From Kribbella sp. VKM Ac-2569 (GTDB lineage: Bacteria > Actinomycetota > Actinomycetes > Propionibacteriales > Kribbellaceae), in the NCBI RefSeq assembly GCF_004216905.1, contig NZ_SGXJ01000002.1, forward strand, positions 1,302,001 to 1,366,000: a stretch of DNA of 64,000 bases, in the 5' to 3' direction. Below are positions 42,808-50,790 of this stretch, in pieces. A program made the position numbers and the translations under genes. A model generated the notes under the pieces. It ran no database searches. It was not told where the DNA came from and worked only from the letters and a program-made list of their open reading frames with translations. Position 1 is the stretch's first letter; the number at the start of each line of letters is the position of its first letter.

Positions 42808-43621
42808 GCTGCTGATCTACGGCGTACTGCTGGTGTGTTGTGTGCCGTTCGTGTTCCCGATCTGGTGGATGGCGACGACGTCACTGAAGCCGGTGGCCGA
42901 GATCTTCGCGTTCCCGCCGTCGTTGCTGCCGGGATCGCCGACGCTGGACGCTTATCGGCAGGTGTTCGAGCTGCAGCCGTTCGGGCGGCAGTACCTGAAC
43001 AGCCTCTACATCGCTCTTGTGGTGACTGTTGGCACGCTGGCGGTGTCGGCGCTCGCCGGGTACGCGTTCGCGCGGGTCAAGTTCCGCGGCGCCGGGGTCG
43101 TGTTCGTCGTCGTACTGAGCGGGCTGCTGGTGCCGAACGAGGTGACGATCATCCCGCTGTACCGGATGTTCGACGCGTTCGGGTTGGTGGATACGCATTG
43201 GCCGCTGATCCTGATCCCGATGCTCGGTGCGCCGAGCGTGCTGGCGACGTTCATCATGCGGCAGTTCTTCATCACGCTGCCGATGGAGCTCGAGGAGGCC
43301 GGCAGGGTCGACGGGCTGGGTCGCTTCGGCCTCTTCTGGCGGGTGTGCCTGCCGCTGGCCCGGCCCGCGATCGGTGCTGTGTCGATCTTCACCTTCCTGC
43401 ACAGCTGGAACCTCTACCTCGAGCCGATCGTGTTCCTCTCCTCGAAGCAGAAGTTCACCGTCCCCCAGGCCCTCACCCAGTACGTCGACGCGTACGGCGG
43501 CCCCATGTGGAACACCCAACTCGCCGCCGCAACCCTCTCCGCCCTCCCCGTCCTCATCATCTTCGTCCTGGCCCAACGCCAATTCGTAGAAGGCCTAGCC
43601 CAAACCGGCCTGAAGGGCTAA
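42797..43621 (+). CDS. Carbohydrate ABC transporter permease (MalG type)
   Basis: A 274-residue permease; the first helix follows MRLKLLIYGVLLVCCVPFVF, and the EAA loop is LPMELEEAGRVDGLGRFGLF. The C-terminus FVEGLAQTGLKG is the usual MalG-type end. It is the last gene of the LacI-led operon. No ATPase is encoded here either. Confidence 0.93.
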   Translation: MRLKLLIYGVLLVCCVPFVFPIWWMATTSLKPVAEIFAFPPSLLPGSPTLDAYRQVFELQPFGRQYLNSLYIALVVTVGTLAVSALAGYAFARVKFRGAGVVFVVVLSGLLVPNEVTIIPLYRMFDAFGLVDTHWPLILIPMLGAPSVLATFIMRQFFITLPMELEEAGRVDGLGRFGLFWRVCLPLARPAIGAVSIFTFLHSWNLYLEPIVFLSSKQKFTVPQALTQYVDAYGGPMWNTQLAAATLSALPVLIIFVLAQRQFVEGLAQTGLKG

Positions 43622-43861
43622 CTGCCGGTCACCGCATGCGGCGGTGGGGCGCCATGCGTGGCGCGAGGCGGGAAAGAGCTGGGTTGGGGAGGATTCCTGC
43701 CCAATCCGGGTACAAAATCCTCCCCAGCTCCTCGACCGCCGTACTCGGAGAACTGTCAGCCGACGGGGTTGAGGTAGTAGCGGAGGGCGTCGGAGGTCAT
43801 CGGAGGGGCCGGCGTGCGCAGGCGCTGGTCGGGCCATCGCCGCGTTGAGCGGTCGTGGAAA
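43622..43861. other. Intergenic region with several hairpins
   Basis: About 240 bp without a gene. GCGCCA/TGGCGC (43649-43664 area) is a small hairpin. A larger one pairs 43676-43695 with 43716-43730 (AATCCTCCCCAGCTC on the right) with a 5-nt bulge on the left; it is the likely terminator of the ABC operon. No promoter for the following gene was recognised. Confidence 0.5.
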
Positions 43862-44395
43862 ATGGTGGGTGTGAGCTTTCATGCTGCTGCCTTCATCGCC
43901 ACCAGCCTCGACGGGTACATCGCGCGCTCCGACGGGTCCATCGACTGGCTCACCAGCCGGGCGGAGCATGCCGGGGAGACCGGGTACGACGAGTTCCTGG
44001 CGTCGGTGGACACCGTCGTACTCGGGCGCAACACGTACCAGTTGGCGCTAACGTTCAACAGCTGGCCGTACGAAGGCAAGCAGGTCGAGGTCCTGAGCAC
44101 CACGCTCGACCCCGACACCGACGACCGCATCCTCGTCCACCGCACCCTGGACGCGCTGGTCGAGACGCTCAACGACCGCGGCGCCCAACGCATCTACGCC
44201 GACGGCGCCGCCACGATCCAAACTTTCCTCACCGCAGGCCTGCTCAACGAACTAACCATCACCACAGCGCCCGTCCTCCTAGGCACCGGCATCCCCCTCT
44301 TCGGCCCGGTCCCCACCGACATCCCCCTAACCCACAACGCCACCCGCACCCTGAAGGCAGGCTTCACCCAATCCGACTACTCAGTCACACGCTGA
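43862..44395 (+). CDS. Dihydrofolate reductase-family protein (RibD C-terminal-like)
   Basis: A 177-residue NADPH-dependent reductase-fold protein. The start is AAFIATSLDGYIARSDGSIDWL, the classical active-site strand, with VVLGRNTYQLALTF in the middle and the cofactor strand AQRIYADGAATIQTFL. Such proteins in actinobacteria are usually not the essential folate enzyme (FolA) and the substrate is unknown. ATG 43862 is preferred; GTG 43871 is an alternative. The gene stands alone. Confidence 0.85.
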   Translation: MVGVSFHAAAFIATSLDGYIARSDGSIDWLTSRAEHAGETGYDEFLASVDTVVLGRNTYQLALTFNSWPYEGKQVEVLSTTLDPDTDDRILVHRTLDALVETLNDRGAQRIYADGAATIQTFLTAGLLNELTITTAPVLLGTGIPLFGPVPTDIPLTHNATRTLKAGFTQSDYSVTR

Positions 44396-44756
44396 TTCCC
44401 GGACACGGCAGACGTTCCGCGCGAGAGCCGAACCGACCCGCCCCGTCGAACCCGAGAAGCGCCGACAGAAGCGTCGGGGTTATCCCCTCGCGTGCAGGGT
44501 TCTCCCCTCGTGTAGCAGTAGAGAACCCACAACACGAGGGGATAACTCGTTGTTTGCTTGACGCGGGGGCGGGGTGACCGGGCGGCACGACGGCAGGCGG
44601 GCGACGGTGGGGTGTGGGACATGCGCTGGTGGGTGGAGACAGGAAGCGGTGAGTGGAGACAGAACGTGGTGGGTCGGGACCTGCTACTTCTTGTGCAAGC
44701 CCACCAGGTGAGGTGCCAGGCCTCCGATACCCGCCCCGTTCGTCGCTTCTACTCGA
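44396..44756. other. Intergenic region downstream of hemB
   Basis: About 360 bp between the convergent reductase and hemB genes. The main feature is the long inverted repeat at 44479-44546. At 44630-44665 short purine-rich direct repeats occur (GTGGAGACAG twice). Short open frames across the region show no ribosome site or protein-like sequence, so I call no gene. Confidence 0.5.
44479..44546. repeat. Long imperfect hairpin with TCCCCTCGTGT motif
   Basis: 44479-44504 pairs with 44521-44546 over 26 positions with 4 mismatches; the outer 12 bp (GTTATCCCCTCG) and inner 8 bp are perfect. The 16-nt loop starts with a further copy of the CCCTCGTGT motif, so the motif is present three times. It may be a bidirectional terminator or a member of a dispersed palindromic repeat family. 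Confidence 0.7.
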
Positions 44757-45740
44757 TCAGCGGTAGTGCAGGTGCTGGGCTACTTCGGTGGCCCAGTAGG
44801 TGAGGATTGTGTCGGCACCGGCTCGGCGGATCGAGGTGAGGGTTTCGAGGATGGCCTTGTCGCGGTCGATCCAGCCGTTGGCGGCGGCGGCCTCGACCAT
44901 CGCGTACTCGCCGGAGATGTTGTACGCCGCGACCGGGACCGTCACGTGGTCGCGGATCTGGCGGACGATGTCCAGGTACGGCAAGGCGGGCTTGACCATC
45001 ACGATGTCGGCGCCCTCGGCGATGTCGAGGTCGACCTCGCGGATCGCGTCGCGGGCGTTCGCGTTGTCCTGCTGGTACGTCTTGCGGTCACCGGTCAGCG
45101 ACGAGTCGACGGCCTCCCGGAACGGCCCGAAGAACGCCGACGCGTACTTCACGGCGTACGCCAGGATGATCGTGTCGATGAATCCGGCCGCGTCCAGCGC
45201 CGTACGAACGACCCCGACCTGCCCGTCCATCATCCCGGACGGACCGACGACATGCGCGCCGGCGGTGGCCTGCGCGACACCCATCTCGGCATACAGCGAA
45301 AGCGTCGCGTCGTTGTCCACGCGTCCGGCGGAATCCAGTACGCCGCAGTGCCCGTGGGACGTGAACTCGTCCAGGCACAGGTCCGACATCACCAGCAGCG
45401 CGTCACCGGCCTCGGACACCGCGTCCCGGATCGCGACGTTCAGAATCCCGTCCGGGTCCAATGCACCGGATCCGACCTCGTCCTTGGACGTCGGTACGCC
45501 GAACAGCATCACGCCGCCGAGCCCGAGCTGGGCCGCCTCGGCGATCGCCTTCCGCGCCGTGTCCCGGGTGTGCTGGACGACGCCCGGCATCGACTTGATC
45601 GCGATCGGCTCGCGTGCGCCTTCCCGGATGAACATCGGCAGGATCAGCTGCCGCGGCTCCAGCGAGGTCTCCGCGACCAGCCTGCGCACCGCCTCCGACG
45701 ACCTCAGCCGCCGCGGCCTCACTTCCGGGAATCCAGGCAT
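44757..45740 (-). CDS. hemB: Porphobilinogen synthase (delta-aminolevulinic acid dehydratase)
   Basis: A 327-residue enzyme that condenses two aminolevulinate molecules to porphobilinogen. Both active-site lysines are present: Lys198 in [15 protein letters not shown] and Lys250 in [11 protein letters not shown]. The metal site [15 protein letters not shown] has Cys122 and Cys132, but the position of the third zinc cysteine is Asp124, a mixed form between zinc and magnesium types. ATG 45740 is chosen because it gives the normal N-terminus [13 protein letters not shown] and sits 1 nt after the hemD stop. Last gene of the heme operon. Confidence 0.95.
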   Translation of the reverse strand: MPGFPEVRPRRLRSSEAVRRLVAETSLEPRQLILPMFIREGAREPIAIKSMPGVVQHTRDTARKAIAEAAQLGLGGVMLFGVPTSKDEVGSGALDPDGILNVAIRDAVSEAGDALLVMSDLCLDEFTSHGHCGVLDSAGRVDNDATLSLYAEMGVAQATAGAHVVGPSGMMDGQVGVVRTALDAAGFIDTIILAYAVKYASAFFGPFREAVDSSLTGDRKTYQQDNANARDAIREVDLDIAEGADIVMVKPALPYLDIVRQIRDHVTVPVAAYNISGEYAMVEAAAANGWIDRDKAILETLTSIRRAGADTILTYWATEVAQHLHYR

Positions 45741-45741
45741 A

Positions 45742-47469
45742 TCAGCTCTTTCGACGAGAACCCGAACGACGTTCGGACGGGCGGGTGACCGGCTCCCCGG
45801 CCTCCACCATGGTGTCACGCCGATCCGCACCGAACCGGGCGAGGGCGTCGGCCAGCTCCTCGACCGACGGCGACTCGGCCATCGCGTCGACCCGCAGGCC
45901 GTGCTCCTCCGCGGTCTTCAGCGTCGCCGGGCCGATCACGCCGATCACCGTCGACGCGTGCGGCTTGCCGGCGATACCCACCAGGTTCCGCACCGTCGAG
46001 GACGAGGTGAACACGACCGCGTCGAACTTGCCGGACTTGATCGCCTCGCGGGTCGGCGCGGGCGGCGGAGCGGCCCGGACGGTCCGGTACGCCGTGACGT
46101 CGTCGACCTCCCAGCCGAGATCGGTCAGCCCCGCGACCAGGGTCTCGGTGGCGATGTCCGCACGCGGCAGGAACACCCGGTTGATCGGGTCCAGCACCTC
46201 GTCGAACGGCGGCCAGTCCTCGACCAGCCCGGCGGCCGACTGCTCACCGGACGGGACCAGGTCCGGACGGATGCCCCAGGCACCGATCGCCTCGGCGGTC
46301 TTGTCGCCGACAGCCGCGATCTTCAGCCCGGAGAACGCCCGCGCGTCCAGCCCGTACTCGTCGAACTTCTCCCGGACCGCCTTCACCGCGTTGACCGAGG
46401 TGAACGCAACCCACTCGTAGCGTCCCTCGACCAGACCGCGGATCGCCTTGTCCATCTGCTGCGGGTTGCGCGGCGGCTCGACCGAGATCGTCGGGACCTC
46501 CTCGGGCATCGCGCCGTACCGACGCAGCCGGTCCATCAGCGGGCCGGCCTGGTCCTTGGTCCGCGGGACCAGGATCCGCCAGCCGAACAGCGGCTTGGTC
46601 TCGAACCAGGACAAGGCCTCGCGCTGCTCGACGACCGAACCGACCACGATCACGGCCTCGCCGGTCACCTTCGCGGCCCGCACGTCGGCGACGATCGTCT
46701 CGAGCGTCCCCACCACACTGGTCTGCGAGGTCGTCGTACCGCAGACCGTCGCCGCGACCGGAGTGGACGCGTCGAAACCGGCCTCGATCAGCGCCGCGAC
46801 GGTCTCCTTCAGCACCTCGGAGGCGTTCAGCAGGACCAGCGTCTGCTTCGGCTGCAGGCGGCTCAGGTCGAGCTTGTTCTCGGCGAGGTCGACGACAGTG
46901 ACCTCACGGTCGCCCTTCATGGTCAGCGGGATCCCGGCGTACGTCGGAACCGCGCTCACCTCGCTGACGCCCGGCACCACGTTGAACCCGATGCCCGCCT
47001 TCTTGCACGCGGCCGCCTCCTCAGCGCCGCTGGAGAAGGTGAACGGGTCGCCGGTCAGCAGCCGGACCACGTTCGCCGCGGACTTGGCCGTCTTCACCAC
47101 CAGGCGGGCCCGGGCCGCGACCCGCAGCGCCCGGCTGCCCTCGGCGCCGGAGCCGTCCACGACCTCGACGCCCGGCCTGCAGTAGGTCAGGAACGCGTCG
47201 TGCTCGGGGCCCTCGACAACGACCGCGTCGGCGTTCGCGAGCACGTCGCGGCCCGCGATCGTCAGCAGGGCCGGGTCACCGGGGCCGACGCCGACGAATG
47301 TGACATGGCCGAGCGGTTTGGTCTGCTTGACGGTACTGGTCGCGGCCTTCTGAGGTGCCGCGGTTGCGGCTGTCTTCGCGCTCACGTCTGCCTTCGCCCT
47401 CGTCGTTTTCCTGCTCGTCCTGTGGGCCGTCTTCTTGGCCGCAGTGCTCGTGCCTTGTGCCGGTGTCAT
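45742..47469 (-). CDS. hemD: Bifunctional uroporphyrinogen-III C-methyltransferase / uroporphyrinogen-III synthase
   Basis: A 575-residue fusion. Residues 1-50 are a Lys/Ala/Thr-rich tail of unknown role. The SUMT/CobA methyltransferase domain (about 52-300) shows [33 protein letters not shown] and [17 protein letters not shown]. The HemD synthase domain (about 310-555) shows [28 protein letters not shown] and [10 protein letters not shown]. The synthase makes uroporphyrinogen III for heme; the methyltransferase leads to siroheme and cobalamin. This fusion is normal in actinobacteria. Overlaps hemC by 4 nt. Confidence 0.94.
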   Translation of the reverse strand: MTPAQGTSTAAKKTAHRTSRKTTRAKADVSAKTAATAAPQKAATSTVKQTKPLGHVTFVGVGPGDPALLTIAGRDVLANADAVVVEGPEHDAFLTYCRPGVEVVDGSGAEGSRALRVAARARLVVKTAKSAANVVRLLTGDPFTFSSGAEEAAACKKAGIGFNVVPGVSEVSAVPTYAGIPLTMKGDREVTVVDLAENKLDLSRLQPKQTLVLLNASEVLKETVAALIEAGFDASTPVAATVCGTTTSQTSVVGTLETIVADVRAAKVTGEAVIVVGSVVEQREALSWFETKPLFGWRILVPRTKDQAGPLMDRLRRYGAMPEEVPTISVEPPRNPQQMDKAIRGLVEGRYEWVAFTSVNAVKAVREKFDEYGLDARAFSGLKIAAVGDKTAEAIGAWGIRPDLVPSGEQSAAGLVEDWPPFDEVLDPINRVFLPRADIATETLVAGLTDLGWEVDDVTAYRTVRAAPPPAPTREAIKSGKFDAVVFTSSSTVRNLVGIAGKPHASTVIGVIGPATLKTAEEHGLRVDAMAESPSVEELADALARFGADRRDTMVEAGEPVTRPSERRSGSRRKS

Positions 47470-48347
47470 GTTCGCTCCAGCAACTCGTTCGCCAGCGTCT
47501 TGCCGAGAGACACCGGGTCGTCCACCGGTCCGTTGGCGGAGAGCCGCCGTACGCCGTCCTCCTGGCCGAGCGCGCCCCGCAGCCAGAGCTCGGGGCCGTC
47601 CTCACCCTCGACCACCTCGGCGAGCGCGCCGACCGGAGCCGTGCACCCTGCCTCCAGCGTGGCCATCAGTTGCCGTTCCGCCGTCACCGCCACGCGGGTC
47701 GCCTGGTCCTCCAGCGGAGCCAGCGCAGCCAGTACGTCGGTGTCGTCCGCGCGGCACTCGATGCCCAGGGCACCTTGTCCCGGCGCGGGCAGCATCTGGA
47801 TCGGGTCCAGGGTCTCGGTCACCTCGGCGAGCCGGCCCAACCTGGACAAGCCTGCCCTCGCGAGCACCACGGCGTCCAACTTGCCGTCGGTGACCAAGCC
47901 GATCCGGGTGTCCACGTTGCCGCGGATCCCGGTGCACTCGATACCGAGGCCGAGCGCGTCGAGCTGCGCGGCGCGCCGTGCGGCGCCGGTGCCGACCAGG
48001 GCACCGTGCGGCAGTTCGCCGAGCGTCAGGCCGTCGCGGGCGACGAGGACGTCGCGCGGGTCCTCGCGGACCGGGATGGCACCGAGCGTCAGGCCGTCGA
48101 GCGGCGTGGTCGGCAGGTCCTTCAAGGAGTGCACGGCGATGTCGATCTCGTGGGCCAGCAGGGCGTCGCGCAGTGCGCTGACGAAGATGCCGGTGCCGCC
48201 GATCTGCTCTACCGGTGCGCGGTTGACGTCGCCGGTGGTCGTGATCAGGACGAGCTCGACCTCGTGACCGAGCGCGCGCAGCTGGTCGGCCACGATGGTC
48301 GACTGCGCGGTCGCCAGCTTGGAGCGGCGAGTGCCGAGCCGGATCAT
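47466..48347 (-). CDS. hemC: Hydroxymethylbilane synthase (porphobilinogen deaminase)
   Basis: A 293-residue enzyme joining four porphobilinogen units. The start MIRLGTRRSKLATAQS is diagnostic. Catalytic Asp77 is in VHSLKDLPTT, and Cys235 in LEAGCTAPVGA carries the dipyrromethane cofactor. It overlaps hemA and hemD by 4 nt on each side (ATGA), so the operon is tightly coupled. Confidence 0.96.
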   Translation of the reverse strand: MIRLGTRRSKLATAQSTIVADQLRALGHEVELVLITTTGDVNRAPVEQIGGTGIFVSALRDALLAHEIDIAVHSLKDLPTTPLDGLTLGAIPVREDPRDVLVARDGLTLGELPHGALVGTGAARRAAQLDALGLGIECTGIRGNVDTRIGLVTDGKLDAVVLARAGLSRLGRLAEVTETLDPIQMLPAPGQGALGIECRADDTDVLAALAPLEDQATRVAVTAERQLMATLEAGCTAPVGALAEVVEGEDGPELWLRGALGQEDGVRRLSANGPVDDPVSLGKTLANELLERT

Positions 48348-49621
48348 GCCTGCTCACTCCCCTTCGGCATCGTGACCGCGTCCACGGTCGCCTGGTCGAG
48401 GGCGAACAGTTGACGCAGCGCGTCGGCGTACGTCGGTCCGCCCGGATCGCCGCCGAGCTCCTTCACGCGGACGGTCGGGTTGTGCAGCACCTTGTCGACG
48501 ACGCGACGGATGGTCCGTTCGACCTCGTGCCGCTCGTGCTCGTCGAGCTCGGGCAGCCGGCGCTCGAGGCGGGCCAGCTCCACGTCGACCAGCGAGCTCG
48601 CCATCGCCCGCAGCGCGACCACGGTCGGCGCCACCGAAGCGGCCCGGCGGGTCGCCTCGAACGAACCGGTCTCCTCGCCGACGATCCGGCGTACCTCGTC
48701 GATGTCGGCCTGGCTGCCGCCCGCCGTACCGATCAGGTCGGCCAGCGTGATCAGCGTGACGCCGGGGATCCGGGCCGCCTCGGGAGCGACGTCCCGCGGC
48801 AGCGCGATGTCGAGGACGCCGAGCGGCCGGCCGTCGGTCGCGTTGCGGATCGTCTCGGCGGCCAGTACGACGCCGCGCGCGCCGGTGCACGACACGACCA
48901 GGTCCGCGTCGCGCAATGCTTCGGGCACGTCTGCCAGGCGGATCGCCGTACCGCCGATCCGGTCGGTCAGCGCGACCGCGCGGTCGTAGTTGCGGTTGGC
49001 AATGGTTACGGTCTTCGCGCCACCGTTGAGCAGGGTCTGGGCGGCCAGCGAGGCCATCGAGCCGGCGCCGACGACCAGTGCCCGGCGGCCCTCGAAGCCG
49101 CCGACCGCGTCCAGGCCGGCCGAGACGACCGAGCGGCCGGCCGAGTCGATCCCGGTTTCGGTACGAGCCCGCTTGCCGACCCGCAACGCGTGCTGGAACA
49201 GGGCGTTCAGGTCGGTGCCGATGGTCTCCAGGTCCTGGCCGACGCGCAGCGTCTCCTTCACCTGGCCGAGGATCTGGCTCTCGCCGACGACCATCGAGTC
49301 CAGCCCGACCGCGACCTGGAACAGGTGCGCGACCGCACCTTCCTCGAAGTGCACGTACAGGTGCTCGGCCAGATCCAGCAGCGGTACGCCGGTGACGTCG
49401 GACAGGATCGCGGTGACCTCGTCCATCCCGGCGTGGAACCGGTCGACGGTCGCATAGACCTCGGTCCGGTTGCAGGTGGCAAGGACCGCGGACTCCGCGA
49501 CGGCCGCGGAGTTCCGCACCGCCAGGGCCAGCTTGGTCGCCGCGTCCGCGTCGAGCGCGACCCGCTCCAGTACGTCGATGGCAGCGGAGCGGTGACTGAT
49601 GCCGACCACGAGGTAGCTCAT
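48344..49621 (-). CDS. hemA: Glutamyl-tRNA reductase
   Basis: A 425-residue enzyme reducing glutamyl-tRNA to glutamate-1-semialdehyde, the substrate of HemL. The catalytic Cys50 is in SAVLATCNRTEVYATVD; the NADPH domain starts at RALVVGAGSMASLAAQTLL; a dimerisation helix covers the C-terminus (LPELDEHERHEVERTIRRV). ATG 49621 gives the canonical MSYLVVGISHRSA. GAGGA lies 5 nt before it in the loop of a hairpin whose right arm contains the ATG (49617-49654), suggesting translational control. Gene order rex, hemA, hemC, hemD, hemB is conserved in actinobacteria. Confidence 0.95.
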   Translation of the reverse strand: MSYLVVGISHRSAAIDVLERVALDADAATKLALAVRNSAAVAESAVLATCNRTEVYATVDRFHAGMDEVTAILSDVTGVPLLDLAEHLYVHFEEGAVAHLFQVAVGLDSMVVGESQILGQVKETLRVGQDLETIGTDLNALFQHALRVGKRARTETGIDSAGRSVVSAGLDAVGGFEGRRALVVGAGSMASLAAQTLLNGGAKTVTIANRNYDRAVALTDRIGGTAIRLADVPEALRDADLVVSCTGARGVVLAAETIRNATDGRPLGVLDIALPRDVAPEAARIPGVTLITLADLIGTAGGSQADIDEVRRIVGEETGSFEATRRAASVAPTVVALRAMASSLVDVELARLERRLPELDEHERHEVERTIRRVVDKVLHNPTVRVKELGGDPGGPTYADALRQLFALDQATVDAVTMPKGSEQA

Positions 49622-49654
49622 CCGCGTCCTCGCTTCGCTCCGGGCGCGGATGAG
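49617..49654 (-). promoter_or_regulatory. Hairpin enclosing the hemA start codon
   Basis: CTCATCCGCG (49617-49626) pairs perfectly with CGCGGATGAG (49645-49654). On the mRNA the downstream arm contains the hemA ATG, and the 18-nt loop carries GAGGA and the motif GAGCGAAGCGAG. Folding would hide the start codon. A second hairpin with the same loop motif lies just upstream. Confidence 0.6.
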
Positions 49655-49678
49655 GCACGAATCACGCTGTGTTGGATG

Positions 49679-49701
49679 ATGAACTCGCTTCGCTCGTTCA
49701 T
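49679..49701 (-). promoter_or_regulatory. Second GAGCGAAGCGA-loop hairpin at the rex stop
   Basis: ATGAAC (49679-49684) pairs with GTTCAT (49696-49701), with an 11-nt loop that reads GAGCGAAGCGA on the minus strand. It includes the rex stop codon. The repeated loop could be a protein or RNA contact site, or mark a small dispersed repeat. Confidence 0.5.
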
Positions 49702-50453
49702 GCGCCGACACCTCCCCCGACACTCGGGAGATCCGGCATACCGTTCAGCGCTGGTAGTTCGGGCACCTGGGGGAGCGCCGCCTCTCCGGACTTTCGTTGT
49801 TCGTGGTACGCCAGGATCTGCAGCTCGATCGAGAGGTCCACCTTGCGGATGTCGACGCCGTCGGGCACGGACAGCACCACGGGCGCGAAGTTCAGGATGC
49901 TGGTCACGCCGGCGGCGACCAGCCGGTCGCAGACGTCCTGCGCGGGACCGGCGGGGGTGGTGATGACCCCGATCGAGACCCGGTCGGCCTCGACGATCTC
50001 CTCGAGCTGGGCGAAGTCGCGGACCTCCATGTCGCCGATCCGCTCGCCGACGAGGGTCGGGTCGGCGTCCAGCAGGGCGACGATCCGGAAGCCGCGGGTG
50101 CCGAAGCCCGAGTAGTTCGCCAGCGCGTGACCCAGGTTTCCGATCCCGACGATGACCACGGCCCAGTCCTGGGTGACGCCGATCTCGCGGGCGATCTGGT
50201 ACCGCAGGTACTCCACGTCGTACCCGACGCCGCGGGTGCCGTAGGAGCCCAGGTAGGACAGGTCCTTGCGGAGCTTGGCCGAGTTGACGCCGGCCGCGGT
50301 CGCCAGGTCCTCGCTCGACGCGGTCGCGATGCCACTGTCCGAGAGCGCGGTCAGGGCCCGCAGGTAGACCGGCAAGCGCGCGACAGTCGCCTCGGGGATG
50401 CCGCGTTCGGTTCTCGTCGGCGGGCCGGGGCGACGGCTGCTGGCACGCGTCAC
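49698..50453 (-). CDS. rex: Redox-sensing transcriptional repressor Rex
   Basis: A 251-residue repressor that senses the NADH/NAD+ ratio and, in Streptomyces, controls respiratory and heme genes. The winged-helix domain (about 15-85) includes EDLATAAGVNSAKLRKDLSY followed by GSYGTRGVGYDVEYL; the NAD-binding Rossmann domain begins VVIVGIGNLGHALANYSGF. A Gly/Pro-rich C-terminal tail follows. It lies 76 nt before hemA, and a Rex-like operator is upstream, so autoregulation of rex and hem genes by redox state is likely. Confidence 0.95.
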   Translation of the reverse strand: MTRASSRRPGPPTRTERGIPEATVARLPVYLRALTALSDSGIATASSEDLATAAGVNSAKLRKDLSYLGSYGTRGVGYDVEYLRYQIAREIGVTQDWAVVIVGIGNLGHALANYSGFGTRGFRIVALLDADPTLVGERIGDMEVRDFAQLEEIVEADRVSIGVITTPAGPAQDVCDRLVAAGVTSILNFAPVVLSVPDGVDIRKVDLSIELQILAYHEQRKSGEAALPQVPELPALNGMPDLPSVGGGVGA

Positions 50454-50517
50454 AATTCTCCTGGGAGCGGTTGGTTCACCGCGGTCTGACGACCGGCGGC
50501 TCTCTTACTCTAGGAGC

Positions 50518-50535
50518 TTGTGAACGTGAGAACAA
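50518..50535. promoter_or_regulatory. Rex operator-like sequence
   Basis: TTGTGAA (50518-50524), 4 bp, then AGAACAA (50529-50535). The left half equals the Rex consensus half-site; the right half keeps only ACAA of the mirror. About 65 bp upstream of the rex start. Confidence 0.45.
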
Positions 50536-50553
50536 AATCGGCGGAAGTGACCC

Positions 50554-50790
50554 CTACCTCATCAGGGCCTTTCGCAGTCTGGCGGGGTCGACCCGCCAGA
50601 AGTCGTGTTGCTTCCCGTCCACGAACGTGACCGGGATCTGTTCGCCGTACTGCGTGAACAACTGGTCGTCCTGCGTGATGTCCACCTCGGACCAGTCCGC
50701 ACCCACCTCGGCACAGACCGCCCGGATGACCTCCCGCGCGTCGTCGCACAGATGACAGCCGGGCTTCCCGTACATGAGGACACGGCTCAC
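50554..50790 (-). CDS. Glutaredoxin-family protein
   Basis: A 78-residue thioredoxin-fold protein starting at GTG 50790. The redox motif is GKPGCHLCDDA near the N-terminus; the cis-proline is in GEQIPVTFVDG. SD sequence GGGAGG lies 7 nt before the GTG, which overlaps the stop of the ligase gene (GTGA), so the two are coupled. Glutaredoxin-like proteins of this short type (DUF836) have unknown partners; the location next to rex suggests a redox-related role. Confidence 0.85.
   Translation of the reverse strand: MSRVLMYGKPGCHLCDDAREVIRAVCAEVGADWSEVDITQDDQLFTQYGEQIPVTFVDGKQHDFWRVDPARLRKALMR

Noticed and set aside
44396..44756. Small genes in the 360-bp gap beside hemB.
   Set aside because: Short frames overlap the inverted repeat, lack ribosome sites and give low-complexity, Arg-rich translations.
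44800..48267. A plus-strand open frame of about 1155 codons over hemB, hemD and hemC.
   Set aside because: The Ser/Arg/Thr-rich translation is antisense shadow; the minus strand carries three complete heme enzymes with catalytic residues.
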